64,000 nt of DNA from JABGQS01 sp963674545 (GCA_963674545.2 CAXXFB010000001.1:1922001-1986000), one strand, 5' to 3'. Shown: positions 50,508 to 59,581, counted from the stretch's first letter. The notes: generated by a model not told the origin, from the sequence alone. Numbers and translations: made by a program.

Positions 50508-51689
50508 TTAATTTTGAGGAACGAAGGTGTTGTTGTATTTAAGAATCGAAAAGACGACTCGGACTAGTTTCTTTGAAACATGACCAAGGGCGACAAGATG
50601 ATGCTTTCCCTCCTTGCGTTTTCTGGCGTAATAATCGGCAAAAGTGCTGTCATTATGAATAATAAGTGATGCAGAAGTATGAAAAGCCCATCTCAAATAT
50701 GATGATCCACGCTTGGATATATTAAGCTTGTTTGCGTCATAGTTCCCTGACTGGTAGACGCCGGGATCAAGACCGGCGAATGCAAGCAGCTTGTCCGGAG
50801 ATTTGAAGCGTAAAAAGTCGCCGATTTCCCCGATGATGATGGCGCCTGTCACATAGCTGATACCTGGGACAGATAAAATGACAGAGCAATGTACATCCAT
50901 GATTTTGCGGATTTCAGCTTCGTAAGTTTTGATGTGCTTGCGCAAAGTACGAATCATTTCTACACAGAGCTTAATCTGGATGGCGTAGAGTTCGTCTTTG
51001 TCACCGATTGTGGTCTTGGACAGCTTCTTGATTAAAGTAGCAGTATGCAGCCCATGGCGGCCATTCGAGTGTTTTCTAATTGTGTTTGTCAGACCGTCGA
51101 TTCTTGCCTTAGCGATATTCGCCGGAATGCCGTATTTCTGTAGTATCTCAAGCGAAACATTGATATGAAGCTTTGAAAATACTGACAAATACTCGGGAAA
51201 CACCGTTGTAATTAGAACATGCAGCTCCTGCTTATGCTTGGTCAATTGCTTAACCAGAGAAATCCTGCGCCTTGATAATGATTTTAGAGAACGGCTGTGG
51301 TATGATGCAAGGGTATAGGGTTTGAACTCTTGGTTTCGCATGAGAAACATACAAATGGACTTGGCATCAATTGTATCGGTTTTTGTTTTACGAACAGACG
51401 ATGCCTTACGCTCCATATTGGTGAGCAGTGGGTTTATCAGCATGGTGTCGAAGCCATTACCGACAAGGTAGTGCAGGATATTATGGCTGTAATGCCCAGT
51501 GGATTCAAGCCCTATACGCACATTATCGTCACCTAGCTTATTAATTAAATCACAAATGAGCGTTTTCAATTCTTCGAATCCTTTGCTGTCATTGTTAATA
51601 GTAAGATACTGTTCCGATTGCAAGTTTGCGTTGCTGACGATGTAACAGTCGTGTTTTTTACTTGCTGCATCAATGCCTACATAAATCAT
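50508..51689 (-). CDS. IS110-family DEDD transposase
   Basis: The 393-residue recombinase has the N-terminal RuvC-like DEDD domain: YVGIDAASKKHD, IGLESTGHYSHN, KTDTIDAKSIC (Asp, Glu, Asp, Asp). After a coiled segment comes the C-terminal Tnp_20 domain: ILSVPGISYVTGAIIIGEIG, AFAGLDPGVYQSG (Ser region) and KRGSSYLRWAF. IS110 members are guided by a bridge RNA. It appears intact. The start is ATG 51689 with AGGGG 7 nt upstream; ATG 51695 is also possible. Confidence 0.95.
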   Translation of the reverse strand: MIYVGIDAASKKHDCYIVSNANLQSEQYLTINNDSKGFEELKTLICDLINKLGDDNVRIGLESTGHYSHNILHYLVGNGFDTMLINPLLTNMERKASSVRKTKTDTIDAKSICMFLMRNQEFKPYTLASYHSRSLKSLSRRRISLVKQLTKHKQELHVLITTVFPEYLSVFSKLHINVSLEILQKYGIPANIAKARIDGLTNTIRKHSNGRHGLHTATLIKKLSKTTIGDKDELYAIQIKLCVEMIRTLRKHIKTYEAEIRKIMDVHCSVILSVPGISYVTGAIIIGEIGDFLRFKSPDKLLAFAGLDPGVYQSGNYDANKLNISKRGSSYLRWAFHTSASLIIHNDSTFADYYARKRKEGKHHLVALGHVSKKLVRVVFSILKYNNTFVPQN

Positions 51690-51710
51690 ATTCATACCCC
51701 TAAAGTGAAT

Positions 51711-51895
51711 TTGATAAATTGTAGCGAACGCCAGCAAATAATAATCACATGTAACCTAGTTCTTTATAACCTGTCATGATCAATCGATCTGCAGTAACCA
51801 ACTCATAACCATATTAATTATTATTGTAGCTATATCCTTTTCGAACCAGTCTTTAAAAAGCTGTAGGAGAAAAATAATAGTCTACAATTTATCAA
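51711..51895 (-). ncRNA. candidate IS110 bridge RNA region
   Basis: TTGATAAATTGTAG (51711-51724, plus) and its exact reverse complement CTACAATTTATCAA (51882-51895) close a 185-nt noncoding segment ending 22 bp before the transposase start. Internal hairpins include GATC-GATT-GATC, and AGGTTA occurs twice (minus sense). IS110-group elements encode their bridge RNA in the left end upstream of the transposase, of similar length. The terminal stem is an observation; the bridge-RNA role is inference. Confidence 0.45.
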
Positions 51896-51970
51896 GCAGA
51901 TTATACTACATCAGGCTTATAGGTTAGCCTATGAATATAACCTAAATACAATATACTAGGAGAATATATT

Positions 51971-53035
51971 ATGAACAGCAGAGAAAGGGTAATGGCTGCC
52001 TTAAAAAGAGAAAAAACAGACAGACCGCCGACTTCTCTAAGATGCACACCGGAAGTCTGGGCTGCGCTTCAAAAACATTTTGGAGTAGACACCAGAGAAG
52101 ATGTAATGGACGAGCTCGGTATCGATTTAAGATGGGTCTACCTTCCATATATCGGTCCGAAAGAGCGCTCCACCCCTCCCTTAGGCGGAAACGGCGTCGA
52201 TTACTGGGGAACAGAATGGGTCGAAGCAAAGAACGAATACAACACCTACTACGACATACACAAACCTGCTCTTGCAAACGCTCAGAGCGTGGACGAGGTG
52301 ATGGAGCACGAATGGCCCAGCCTCGACTGGTGGGACTACAGCGCAATACCAAAGGCGATAAAAGCTCATTCAAAAAAAGATGAACGTGCAATATTGTTTC
52401 TTGCAGGCGGTTCTTTTGAGACGCCGTGGTATATCCGTGGGATGGAACAATTCCTTATGGACCTTTATATAGACCCGGATATAGCCAACGCAATATGCAC
52501 CAAGGTAACAGATTACTATAAAGCACGTGCGATGCGTGTTCTTGAAGCCGCTGACGGCAGGATCGATATAATCGGTTCAGGCGGAGACATAGGCGGCGAA
52601 GAAGGAATGATGATAAGTCCGGATACCTGGAGAGAGCATATAAAACCGCATTCCAGAGAGCTTATCAGCACATTCAAGAAAATGGGCCTTGGTACCTTCT
52701 ATCATTCCTGCGGGTCTCTTGTTCCTGTAATTGACGACCTTATCGAAATCGGCCTCGATGTTCTTGATCCTATTCAGGTTTCTGCAAAGGGGATGCAGCC
52801 CGAGCCGCTTTTCGAGCAGTTCGGCAGCCGTCTTTCTTTCCACGGAGCCATCGATGAAGTGCACCTGTTGCCGCACGCAAAGCCGGACGAAGTATACAAG
52901 GAAACGCAGCGCATCATAAGCGTGCTTGGCGCAAACTACGGCTACATAGTTGCCCCGTCACACCAGGTTCAGGGAGACACGACCGTAGAAAACGTGCTTG
53001 CAATATATAAAGCTGCTCAAGACTATAAGTATTAA
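51971..53035 (+). CDS. uroporphyrinogen decarboxylase-like (UroD/MtaA) protein
   Basis: The 354-residue protein resembles the UroD/MtaA/CmuA superfamily: RVMAALKREKTDRPPTS near the N-terminus, DIIGSGGDIGGEEGMMISPD, FYHSCGSLVPVIDDLIEIG and LDPIQVSAKGM. True HemE motifs are not intact. It is probably a methyl-transfer or related enzyme, not HemE; the substrate is unknown. AGGAG precedes ATG 51971. It lies directly downstream of the IS110 element. Confidence 0.82.
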   Translation: MNSRERVMAALKREKTDRPPTSLRCTPEVWAALQKHFGVDTREDVMDELGIDLRWVYLPYIGPKERSTPPLGGNGVDYWGTEWVEAKNEYNTYYDIHKPALANAQSVDEVMEHEWPSLDWWDYSAIPKAIKAHSKKDERAILFLAGGSFETPWYIRGMEQFLMDLYIDPDIANAICTKVTDYYKARAMRVLEAADGRIDIIGSGGDIGGEEGMMISPDTWREHIKPHSRELISTFKKMGLGTFYHSCGSLVPVIDDLIEIGLDVLDPIQVSAKGMQPEPLFEQFGSRLSFHGAIDEVHLLPHAKPDEVYKETQRIISVLGANYGYIVAPSHQVQGDTTVENVLAIYKAAQDYKY

Positions 53036-53049
53036 TATACTTTCTTCAT

Positions 53050-53127
53050 CTCTCCGCCAGATAATAATCTTTAGCGGAGAGCCTCGCAAAAGGACCGGCA
53101 GCCATAAAAAGCAGCCGGCCTTTTTGC
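53050..53127 (+). terminator. hairpin followed by intrinsic terminator after the UroD-like gene
   Basis: CTCTCCGC (53050-53057) pairs with GCGGAGAG (53074-53081) without a T run. A second, larger stem GCAAAAGGACCGGC / GCCGGCCTTTTTGC (53086-53127, one A bulge) has T residues in its 3' arm and is the likely terminator. Confidence 0.75.
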
Positions 53128-53205
53128 GTAAAATCATTGGGCTGGCAGCAGCTTATACAAGAGATTCTATTCAAACAACATAGGCAACTTTTGTATAAAC
53201 AAGGG

Positions 53206-53235
53206 TTGACATATACGGTGTTGATAAAGTATACT
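53206..53235 (+). promoter_or_regulatory. trpB promoter
   Basis: TTGACA (53206-53211), 18-nt spacer, TATACT (53230-53235), about 120 bp upstream of the start codon, leaving room for the regulatory leader. Confidence 0.75.
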
Positions 53236-53291
53236 TTATGCTAAGTTCATAAGAAGTACATTTCTTTTGGAGCACAGGCTCCTATAAAGAT

Positions 53292-53351
53292 GAGTTGAGA
53301 TGAGATGAGATGTTTTTTTTATGGATAAAAACATAGAATAGAGGAGATTAG
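53292..53351 (+). promoter_or_regulatory. candidate TRAP-binding leader of trpB
   Basis: Eight (G/T)AG triplets lie at exact 5-nt period in two runs: GAG at 53292, 53297, 53302 and 53307, then TAG at 53334, TAG at 53339, GAG at 53344 and TAG at 53349. Each has a 2-nt spacer. The second run overlaps the AGAGGAG ribosome site and ends 4 nt before ATG 53356. This is the TRAP (MtrB) binding pattern, so tryptophan-bound TRAP could block trpB translation. A hairpin GGAGC-acag-GCTCC (53269-53282) precedes it. No mtrB gene is in the window. Confidence 0.6.
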
Positions 53352-53355
53352 AAAG

Positions 53356-54729
53356 ATGAGCAAACAAGTTCCCAACAAAACCTATTTATCAGAAGACGAG
53401 CTACCAAAACAATATTATAATGTTGCAGCAGACATGCCTCATAAAATACGGCCTTATTTGCATCCGGCTACTTTACAGCCTGTCGGACCTGAAGATCTAG
53501 CGCCGCTTTTCCCTATGGCGCTTATAGAACAGGAGATGGCAACAGACCGCTATATCGACATCCCAAAAGAAGTACAGGAAATTTACGCTACTATGCGTCC
53601 AAGCCCTCTTGTTAGAGCATACAGGCTTGAAAAAGCGCTTGGCACACCGGCGAAGATCTATTATAAGTATGAGGGCACGAATCCGTCCGGCAGCCACAAG
53701 CTGAACACTGCGATACCTCAGGCTTTCTATAACAAAGCTGAAGGTATCAAGCGTATATCCACAGAGACCGGTGCAGGCCAGTGGGGCACTGCTCTTTCAA
53801 TAGCATGCGCTATGTACGATATCGAATGCGCAGTATACATGGTGCGTGTCTCATATGACCAGAAACCATACAGAAAAACACTTATACAGACATACGGAGC
53901 AGATATCTATGCCAGCCCGTCCACCAGGACCAACGCAGGGCGTGCTATCTTGGAAAAAGACCCGAATTCACTGGGCAGCCTCGGCATAGCGATATCTGAA
54001 GCGGTTGAAGACGCAGCAACCCGTGACGATACACACTATTCACTGGGCAGCGTTTTAAATCACGTTATACTTCACCAGTCCATCATCGGTCTGGAAGCAA
54101 AGAAGCAATTCGACAAAGTAGACGACTATCCGGATATCGTCATCGGCTGTAACGGCGGCGGTTCCAACTTCTCAGGCTGCGCTTTCCCGTTTGTTCACGA
54201 CAAGATAGTAAATGGCGCTGATATTGAGTTCATCGCTGTTGAGCCTGCTGCATGTCCTAAGCTTACAAAGGGTCTTTTCGCCTACGATTTCGGCGACACT
54301 GCAGGCATGGCTCCTGTCACGCATATGTACTCACTCGGACACAACTTCATACCGGCAGGCATACACGCTGGCGGTCTGAGATATCACGGCGACAGCCCGC
54401 TGTTGTCTCAGTTATACGACGACGGCATCATAGGTGCGCAGGCTGTACACCAGACGGAAGTCTTCAAGGCAGCCGTACAGTTTGCAAGAACGGAAGGCAT
54501 ACTTCCTGCACCGGAATCATCGCACGCCATACTCGTAGCGATGCAGAAAGCGCTTGAGTGCAAGGAATCGGGCGAAGCAAAGACTATATTCTTCAACCTT
54601 TCCGGCCATGGCGATTTTGATCTCTCGGCATACGAAGCATATCTCTCCGGCAATATGCAGGATTTCGAATATACCGACGAGATGCTAAAGGCAGGCCTTG
54701 CAACGCTGCCGAATATACCTGTTCAATAA
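53356..54729 (+). CDS. trpB: tryptophan synthase beta chain, TrpB2 type
   Basis: The 457-residue protein is a TrpB2 (longer than the ~400-residue TrpB1). It makes tryptophan from indole and serine with PLP. It has the PLP lysine in GTNPSGSHKLNTAI, ETGAGQWGTALS, GCNGGGSNFSGCAFPF (phosphate loop) and NLSGHGDFDLSAY. TrpB2 often acts without TrpA; no other trp gene is nearby. AGAGGAG precedes ATG 53356. The leader carries eight TRAP-like triplets, suggesting translational repression by tryptophan. Confidence 0.94.
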   Translation: MSKQVPNKTYLSEDELPKQYYNVAADMPHKIRPYLHPATLQPVGPEDLAPLFPMALIEQEMATDRYIDIPKEVQEIYATMRPSPLVRAYRLEKALGTPAKIYYKYEGTNPSGSHKLNTAIPQAFYNKAEGIKRISTETGAGQWGTALSIACAMYDIECAVYMVRVSYDQKPYRKTLIQTYGADIYASPSTRTNAGRAILEKDPNSLGSLGIAISEAVEDAATRDDTHYSLGSVLNHVILHQSIIGLEAKKQFDKVDDYPDIVIGCNGGGSNFSGCAFPFVHDKIVNGADIEFIAVEPAACPKLTKGLFAYDFGDTAGMAPVTHMYSLGHNFIPAGIHAGGLRYHGDSPLLSQLYDDGIIGAQAVHQTEVFKAAVQFARTEGILPAPESSHAILVAMQKALECKESGEAKTIFFNLSGHGDFDLSAYEAYLSGNMQDFEYTDEMLKAGLATLPNIPVQ

Positions 54730-54744
54730 TACTACTTTTTCATA

Positions 54745-54785
54745 GAGCGGCCGTTCTCAAAGCTGAGGGCGGTCGTCTTTTTTTA
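54745..54785 (+). terminator. trpB terminator
   Basis: AGCGGCCGTTCTCA pairs with TGAGGGCGGTCGTC with two to three G-U pairs, AGC loop, followed by seven T residues. Confidence 0.85.
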
Positions 54786-54816
54786 TCATAAACAAACATA
54801 TTTCATTATAAATTCA

Positions 54817-54855
54817 ATAAAAACAATGAGCGCCCGTTATAGAACAAGCGCTCAT
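54817..54855 (-). terminator. intrinsic terminator of the ceramidase-like operon
   Basis: On the minus strand ATGAGCGC pairs with GCGCTCAT across a 14-nt loop and is followed by TGTTTTTATT. Confidence 0.85.
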
Positions 54856-54882
54856 CACATTTTTCGTTAAAATCGTTTCTTT

Positions 54883-56343
54883 TTACTCTTCCGGCCCAAA
54901 AGCCCTCTTTTCGAACGCTTTATACTGTCCATACTTTTCTTCGTAATAGCTTCTGCGCTGCTCGTTCGGTTCATATATCCTTGCGATGGATACTTTGCTT
55001 GAGGCTTCCTGCTCATCTTTGTATACTCCGCTGCCAAGCCCTGCCAGCATTGCAGCGCCGGAGCATGCCACTTCATGAGACCGCAGCGTCTTCACACGGC
55101 TGTTTGTAACGTCGGCGATGATCTCGCACCATGCGCTGGACATTGCTCCGCCTCCGAACACCCGCAGTTCCTTTGTTCCTTCCATTACTTCAAGGTTCTC
55201 TTCTATCTGCATGGCTATGCCTTCAAACAACGCACGCACAAAATCCTGCCTCGATGTGTTAAGGTGTATTCCTGTGAAGGTACCTGTAGAATCATACTTC
55301 ATGTTCGGTGTTCCGTTGCCTACAAAGTGAGGATAGAAACTAAGCTCTGTCTTGTAGTCTCCCGCCTCTTCCACGATAGCGCTCATCTGCTCATATGAAT
55401 AATCTTCAAAGAACGTTTCTTTCAGCCATCGCATACAGGCTGCCGCTGTGCTCAGCACCCCTTCTGTAAACCAAGTCTTCTCAAAAAGGAAAGAGAAGCT
55501 GGGTATCCTCATCTGCTCGTCTTTATGCGGAACTCTCCAGCGCTTGCCGATAGCCGTTGCTGTGCCAAGCGAGATCGTCGCTATACCGTCGGTTATGCCT
55601 GCACCGAAAGAAGCGCACTTCTGGTCCTGCCCGCCGACGCACACCTTCACGTCATCCGGCAGCCCAATCTCCTGCGCTACGCTTTTGAGTACAGTGCCCA
55701 CAGCTTTTGCGCTGAAGCTGAGCGTTGGTAGCTTTTCTTTGTCTATACCGAATGTATCTATTATCTCATCGTTCCAGGTCTGTTCGTTAATGTCATACAG
55801 CATCGTCCCTGCCGCCATTGTATGATCTGTTACAGGCTCGCCGCACAGCTTTGCAATAACGAAATCGTGCGGCAGCAGAAGCTTATATGCCTTATCGTAG
55901 TTTTCCGGCTCGTTCTCTTTCAGCCACATTATCTTTGGCAGAGTATAAAAAGACTTTGTACTTTTGCCCGTTATGTCATACATCTGTTTCTCGCTGAACT
56001 TTGCCTGTATCTGTGCTATCTGCTTGTCCGCCCTGTTATCCAGCCAGGAAAAACCGTTCCTCAGCGGCACAAAGTTCTTGTCCACCGGAACCACAGCTAT
56101 GCCTTGCGAGCTCACGCTTATGCCACGCACCTGTCCTTTTCCCTTTATCTGCGCCAGCGCTTCTTTGAGCGTATCCACGGTAAGCTGCCACCAAAGGTTA
56201 GCATCCTGCTCTATCTCCTTGCTGGAAATGTTGATTAGCGGGTATGTTTTATAGCTTTTCCCAAGCTCATTTAGCTGTGTATCATACACCATGCTGCGTA
56301 TGCCCATTGTCCCGAGATCTATTCCTACAAGTAAATCCTGCAT
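54883..56343 (-). CDS. FGGY-family carbohydrate kinase (xylulokinase-like)
   Basis: The 486-residue kinase has the FGGY fold: LLVGIDLGTMGIRSMVYD (ATP loop), ISVSSQGIAVVPVD, WLDNRADKQ, VCVGGQDQKCASFGAG and FGGGAMSSAWCEIIADVTN. It phosphorylates a sugar or polyol; the substrate is unknown. AGGAGAAAAG precedes ATG 56343. It is last in the operon ceramidase-like, NagA-like, kinase, so it may act on the sugar they release. Confidence 0.88.
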   Translation of the reverse strand: MQDLLVGIDLGTMGIRSMVYDTQLNELGKSYKTYPLINISSKEIEQDANLWWQLTVDTLKEALAQIKGKGQVRGISVSSQGIAVVPVDKNFVPLRNGFSWLDNRADKQIAQIQAKFSEKQMYDITGKSTKSFYTLPKIMWLKENEPENYDKAYKLLLPHDFVIAKLCGEPVTDHTMAAGTMLYDINEQTWNDEIIDTFGIDKEKLPTLSFSAKAVGTVLKSVAQEIGLPDDVKVCVGGQDQKCASFGAGITDGIATISLGTATAIGKRWRVPHKDEQMRIPSFSFLFEKTWFTEGVLSTAAACMRWLKETFFEDYSYEQMSAIVEEAGDYKTELSFYPHFVGNGTPNMKYDSTGTFTGIHLNTSRQDFVRALFEGIAMQIEENLEVMEGTKELRVFGGGAMSSAWCEIIADVTNSRVKTLRSHEVACSGAAMLAGLGSGVYKDEQEASSKVSIARIYEPNEQRRSYYEEKYGQYKAFEKRAFGPEE

Positions 56344-56364
56344 CTGCTTTTCTCCTAAACTCGT

Positions 56365-57489
56365 TTATCTTATTATTTCGCCGCCCAGAAGCACATGCTC
56401 CGGGTTTATCATATCGTCAACTATCACAAGATCTGCACGCTTGCCCTTTTCAATGCTGCCTACCTCACCGTCCATACCAAGCAGCTTAGCAGGGTTATAC
56501 GCCCCGAACCTGAACACATCGCATATTCCTGCTCCTGTGTGTTTCATCATGTTCTGGCATGCCTGCGCTAATGTCAATGAGCTTCCGCACAAGTCGCCGT
56601 TGTCGTCAAACCGCAGATCCGGCGCGTCGCTTTTTCCTGCGTTACCAAACTCAGTAGCATCAGAAATAAGTATTATTCTGTTCTTACCCTTATATTTGAG
56701 AGCAAGGCGAATGTTATATTTATTTACGTGTACAGCTTTTGAATCAACTATCAGCTCCGCATATATATCGTCACACAGCCCGACTGCTTCGTCAACGCCC
56801 GCTCCTTTTACGCCCAGCAGCTCAGATACTGCGCCTGTTGCGTTCATATGGTGAGTCTGAAGCTTAAGCCCATGAGGCAGAAGTGCATAGACCTGTTCCG
56901 GCGTTGCTTCTGTGTGCGATGCCGCAAATATCGTCCCCGGCTGCTTTGCGTCTTCAATAAACTGCTCTATCCCAGGCTTTTCGGGCGAAACGCCCCATAT
57001 TTTAACTATACCCTTACCCTTTTCCACAAGGTCCATATATACCGCACGGTCAACGTCGCCCTTCCACTTGGAGTTTTTGGTGTCTCCGCCGTAGTTCGGG
57101 TTAAGGTATGGTCCTTCCATATATATACCTGCGAGGTTTCGTTTTTTATCTATCTCTTCCCGGATCTTGTCCATAGCATCAAGAAGCGTTTCCTTTGAAA
57201 GGTTGTTATACAGCGTTGCAAATATCGTAGTCGTTCCGTTCTGCAGATAATACTCCGCTGCGCCTTCCGGGTCTTCATAGAACCAGTGACCGCCGCCGCC
57301 ATGGCAGTGAATGTCTACAAGGCCGGGGCCGGTATATCTTCCGCCGGCGTCGATCACCTGTGCGTTTGCAGGTATCTCAATCTTTGCCGTTTCACCAAAA
57401 TCGGCTATCCTGCCGTTTTCTACAAGCACAGTTCCATTCCAAATCATGCCGTCCAGCAGCACTATTTTTGTGTTCGTTATAGCTATCAT
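56365..57489 (-). CDS. NagA-like amidohydrolase
   Basis: The 374-residue amidohydrolase has VDIHCHGGGGHWFYEDPEGA (metal His pair), GIYMEGPYLN (Glu), FAASHTEATPEQV, LQTHHMNATGAVSELLGVKG and LISDATEFGN (Asp). It resembles NagA but is distinct from the copy at 46977. It likely removes an acyl group from an aminosugar or related compound. The start is ATG 57489 with GGGAG upstream; ATG 57504 would overlap the ceramidase-like stop. The surrounding operon supports an acylated-sugar substrate. Confidence 0.85.
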   Translation of the reverse strand: MIAITNTKIVLLDGMIWNGTVLVENGRIADFGETAKIEIPANAQVIDAGGRYTGPGLVDIHCHGGGGHWFYEDPEGAAEYYLQNGTTTIFATLYNNLSKETLLDAMDKIREEIDKKRNLAGIYMEGPYLNPNYGGDTKNSKWKGDVDRAVYMDLVEKGKGIVKIWGVSPEKPGIEQFIEDAKQPGTIFAASHTEATPEQVYALLPHGLKLQTHHMNATGAVSELLGVKGAGVDEAVGLCDDIYAELIVDSKAVHVNKYNIRLALKYKGKNRIILISDATEFGNAGKSDAPDLRFDDNGDLCGSSLTLAQACQNMMKHTGAGICDVFRFGAYNPAKLLGMDGEVGSIEKGKRADLVIVDDMINPEHVLLGGEIIR

Positions 57490-57500
57490 TTTTTCTCCCG

Positions 57501-58805
57501 TCATTTGCCAAGAAGTTCAAGGGCCTTTTCGACTATGTCATATCCAAAGTCCGGATTCAATAGCGAGGCCCCCGTCTCATAGCCGCCCAGTGCATAAGAT
57601 TCTTTCGTGCATACGTAACCTGGCAGGCATCCGTTTGCAAGCGTTGTTACAAACGTATTTTTATAAGGCGAACGCTTTTTGATATCCAGCGCAAAGTCAA
57701 CAAAAACCTCTCCCGGCATTCCTACTATGCGGTTGTCGCCTATGCAGAGCACCTGAACTTCCGCCGGGTTCTCTTCGTTATAAAGCCTAAGCTCTCCTTT
57801 AGCATACGTCGTTGCAAGCCCAAGAAAATCTTCAGCACCAAGGTGTTTTAGATTAGCGTTCTGCACATCAAGGTATGGCGCTCCGGCTGTCTTTAGCTCT
57901 TCATATATCTTACCGTATTTTTCAACGTCCGCTTCAAGCTGTTCTATCGGCGGAACCTGTCTTGTCTTTATTTCCAGCGTGTCAGAAACTGCGCATACCT
58001 TAAGCTCGGTTTCATACTTAGCTTCTTCGATGGCTTTTGCTGCCGCTTTTCCTATCTCGTCACCGATTCGTTTTGCTTCGTTAAAATCCTGCCCCTGCCT
58101 GAAATACCTTGTACTCTGGTTGCCCGATGCTCCCTGTGCATATGCAAGCCCGGCCTGCGGGTATACTTCTTTTAAGTACATCCTCGTGTATCCCGGGAAG
58201 TCTGCCGTTACCACAGTCGAGTCTTCGTGGATAACTGTTGGGTGCAGCGCATAGTTTACGTATATGCCGCGAACAACATCGTCCATATCTTTTATAGCTA
58301 TAGTGCACACATCAGTATCAGCAGGACCTTTTGGGTCTCTTCTGTTACCGCCGATGCCCTGTTCCGGTCCGCAATAGCCTTTCGTCACAGCGACTTTGGC
58401 ATCAAAAGATCCCTGTTTTGCCTTTACTATGCCGTCAACGAGCTTGTCCATAAGTCCGTTAACATAATCCATATCTTCATTATCAAACAGAGTCTCATCA
58501 TCTATACCGCCGGCAGCCCATGGCCCGGAATGCGTATGTGCACAGCTTATCATTATAGAGCCTGCCGGAATGCCGCACTGCTCTTGTACTCTCTGCCTTA
58601 CAATAGCAGCATACTTTTTAGAGAAAAATAGTATGTCCATAGCGACTATTGCAATCTCGTTTTCACCATCACTGAAATAAAGACAGCCGGCATGCAGTGG
58701 ATCATGCACCCCCGTGTTATACCGTGGATAGTGCGGATATCCCCCAAGCGGCAGACCTTCTTTTGGTGAAATGTCTTTCACTTCAACTCCTGCTTTGATA
58801 CTCAT
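57501..58805 (-). CDS. neutral/alkaline ceramidase-like protein
   Basis: The 434-residue protein matches the N-terminal catalytic domain of neutral ceramidase, which hydrolyses amide-linked acyl chains. It has VEVKDISPKEGLPLGGYP, IAIVAMDILFFS, SCAHTHSGPWAAGG (zinc His), LHPTVIHEDSTVVTADFPGY and YAQGASGNQST. There is no signal peptide, so it is probably cytoplasmic and acts on a small imported molecule. AAAGGAG precedes ATG 58805. First gene of a three-gene operon. Confidence 0.85.
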   Translation of the reverse strand: MSIKAGVEVKDISPKEGLPLGGYPHYPRYNTGVHDPLHAGCLYFSDGENEIAIVAMDILFFSKKYAAIVRQRVQEQCGIPAGSIMISCAHTHSGPWAAGGIDDETLFDNEDMDYVNGLMDKLVDGIVKAKQGSFDAKVAVTKGYCGPEQGIGGNRRDPKGPADTDVCTIAIKDMDDVVRGIYVNYALHPTVIHEDSTVVTADFPGYTRMYLKEVYPQAGLAYAQGASGNQSTRYFRQGQDFNEAKRIGDEIGKAAAKAIEEAKYETELKVCAVSDTLEIKTRQVPPIEQLEADVEKYGKIYEELKTAGAPYLDVQNANLKHLGAEDFLGLATTYAKGELRLYNEENPAEVQVLCIGDNRIVGMPGEVFVDFALDIKKRSPYKNTFVTTLANGCLPGYVCTKESYALGGYETGASLLNPDFGYDIVEKALELLGK

Positions 58806-58980
58806 ATATAAACTCCTTTGTAATTTATTTTTTACGGCTGAAAAACTGTTTTACATTAAAGAACAAAACATAATAGAAATAAACTATTAATTTTCTTTCG
58901 ATAACATTTTACATCAAGGACAAAAAAAAAGAAACTACATAAACAAAAAAACCTTTGTTATTAAATAAAATCGTTATAAT

Positions 58981-59556
58981 TTAAACATTCCTTTGCAGCT
59001 TCATAATATTTTCATAATCATTTATAAAGATTCTCATCATTATTCTTTTGTTCGTACCGATTTTTTTATACCCAAGTTTATCATACAGCTTCTTTGCGCC
59101 TTCGTTTTTATTAAGTACTCCTAACAGGTAATGCTTTTTGTTCTCCTGTGCATATGCATATTCAAGAAGCTTTGATGCAATGCCTTGCCTTCTGTAATCT
59201 TCATGCACACATAAAAAATCTATATGCCCTTCGTCCTGCGCAGCCGCCTTTGTTTTCTCAAAGAAGCTTCTAAATGAACAGTACACGGCAGAACCGAAAA
59301 GCGGCCCGAACTGCTGCCTGCATAGGTCTTTGCTAAATTTCACTGCACTATGCTGAGAATTTGAAAACGCTACCAGTCCCGCCACCTGGCCGTCTATAAT
59401 ATAAGCGGCAGCGTTATTTGGCAGAAATGCGTCTGCGAAGATTCTTTTCTGCTGGTCTAAATATCTTTTATTGCCGTCTTGCAAAAAGCAGGCTGAGAAT
59501 AAATCTATGAATTGCTGCTTTTGCCTCTTGTTTAAACCGCTAAGCTTTTTGATCAT
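58981..59556 (-). CDS. GNAT-family N-acetyltransferase
   Basis: The 191-residue protein has a GNAT fold with DFLCVHEDYRRQGIASKLLE (acetyl-CoA loop RxxGxA) and NKNEGAKKLYDKLGYKKIG. The acceptor is unknown. GGAG precedes ATG 59556. It follows another GNAT gene by about 25 bp and is probably cotranscribed. Confidence 0.88.
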   Translation of the reverse strand: MIKKLSGLNKRQKQQFIDLFSACFLQDGNKRYLDQQKRIFADAFLPNNAAAYIIDGQVAGLVAFSNSQHSAVKFSKDLCRQQFGPLFGSAVYCSFRSFFEKTKAAAQDEGHIDFLCVHEDYRRQGIASKLLEYAYAQENKKHYLLGVLNKNEGAKKLYDKLGYKKIGTNKRIMMRIFINDYENIMKLQRNV

Positions 59557-59581
59557 AGCGCCGTCTCCATATTTTATGGTG

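Larger units (their letters stand above)
50455..51895 (-). mobile_element. IS110-family insertion sequence (ends approximate)
   Basis: The transposase gene is 50508-51689. Downstream on the minus strand a terminator lies at 50455-50474. Upstream, 206 bp between the start codon and 51895 hold a noncoding region closed by a 14-bp inverted repeat. IS110 elements lack clear terminal inverted repeats, so I cannot place exact ends. The element sits between the Gfo/Idh and UroD-like genes. Confidence 0.75.

Noticed and set aside
53310..53336. 8-codon leader peptide with one Trp before trpB
   Set aside because: It has one Trp only and no attenuator hairpin pair. The triplet pattern is a better explanation for the leader.
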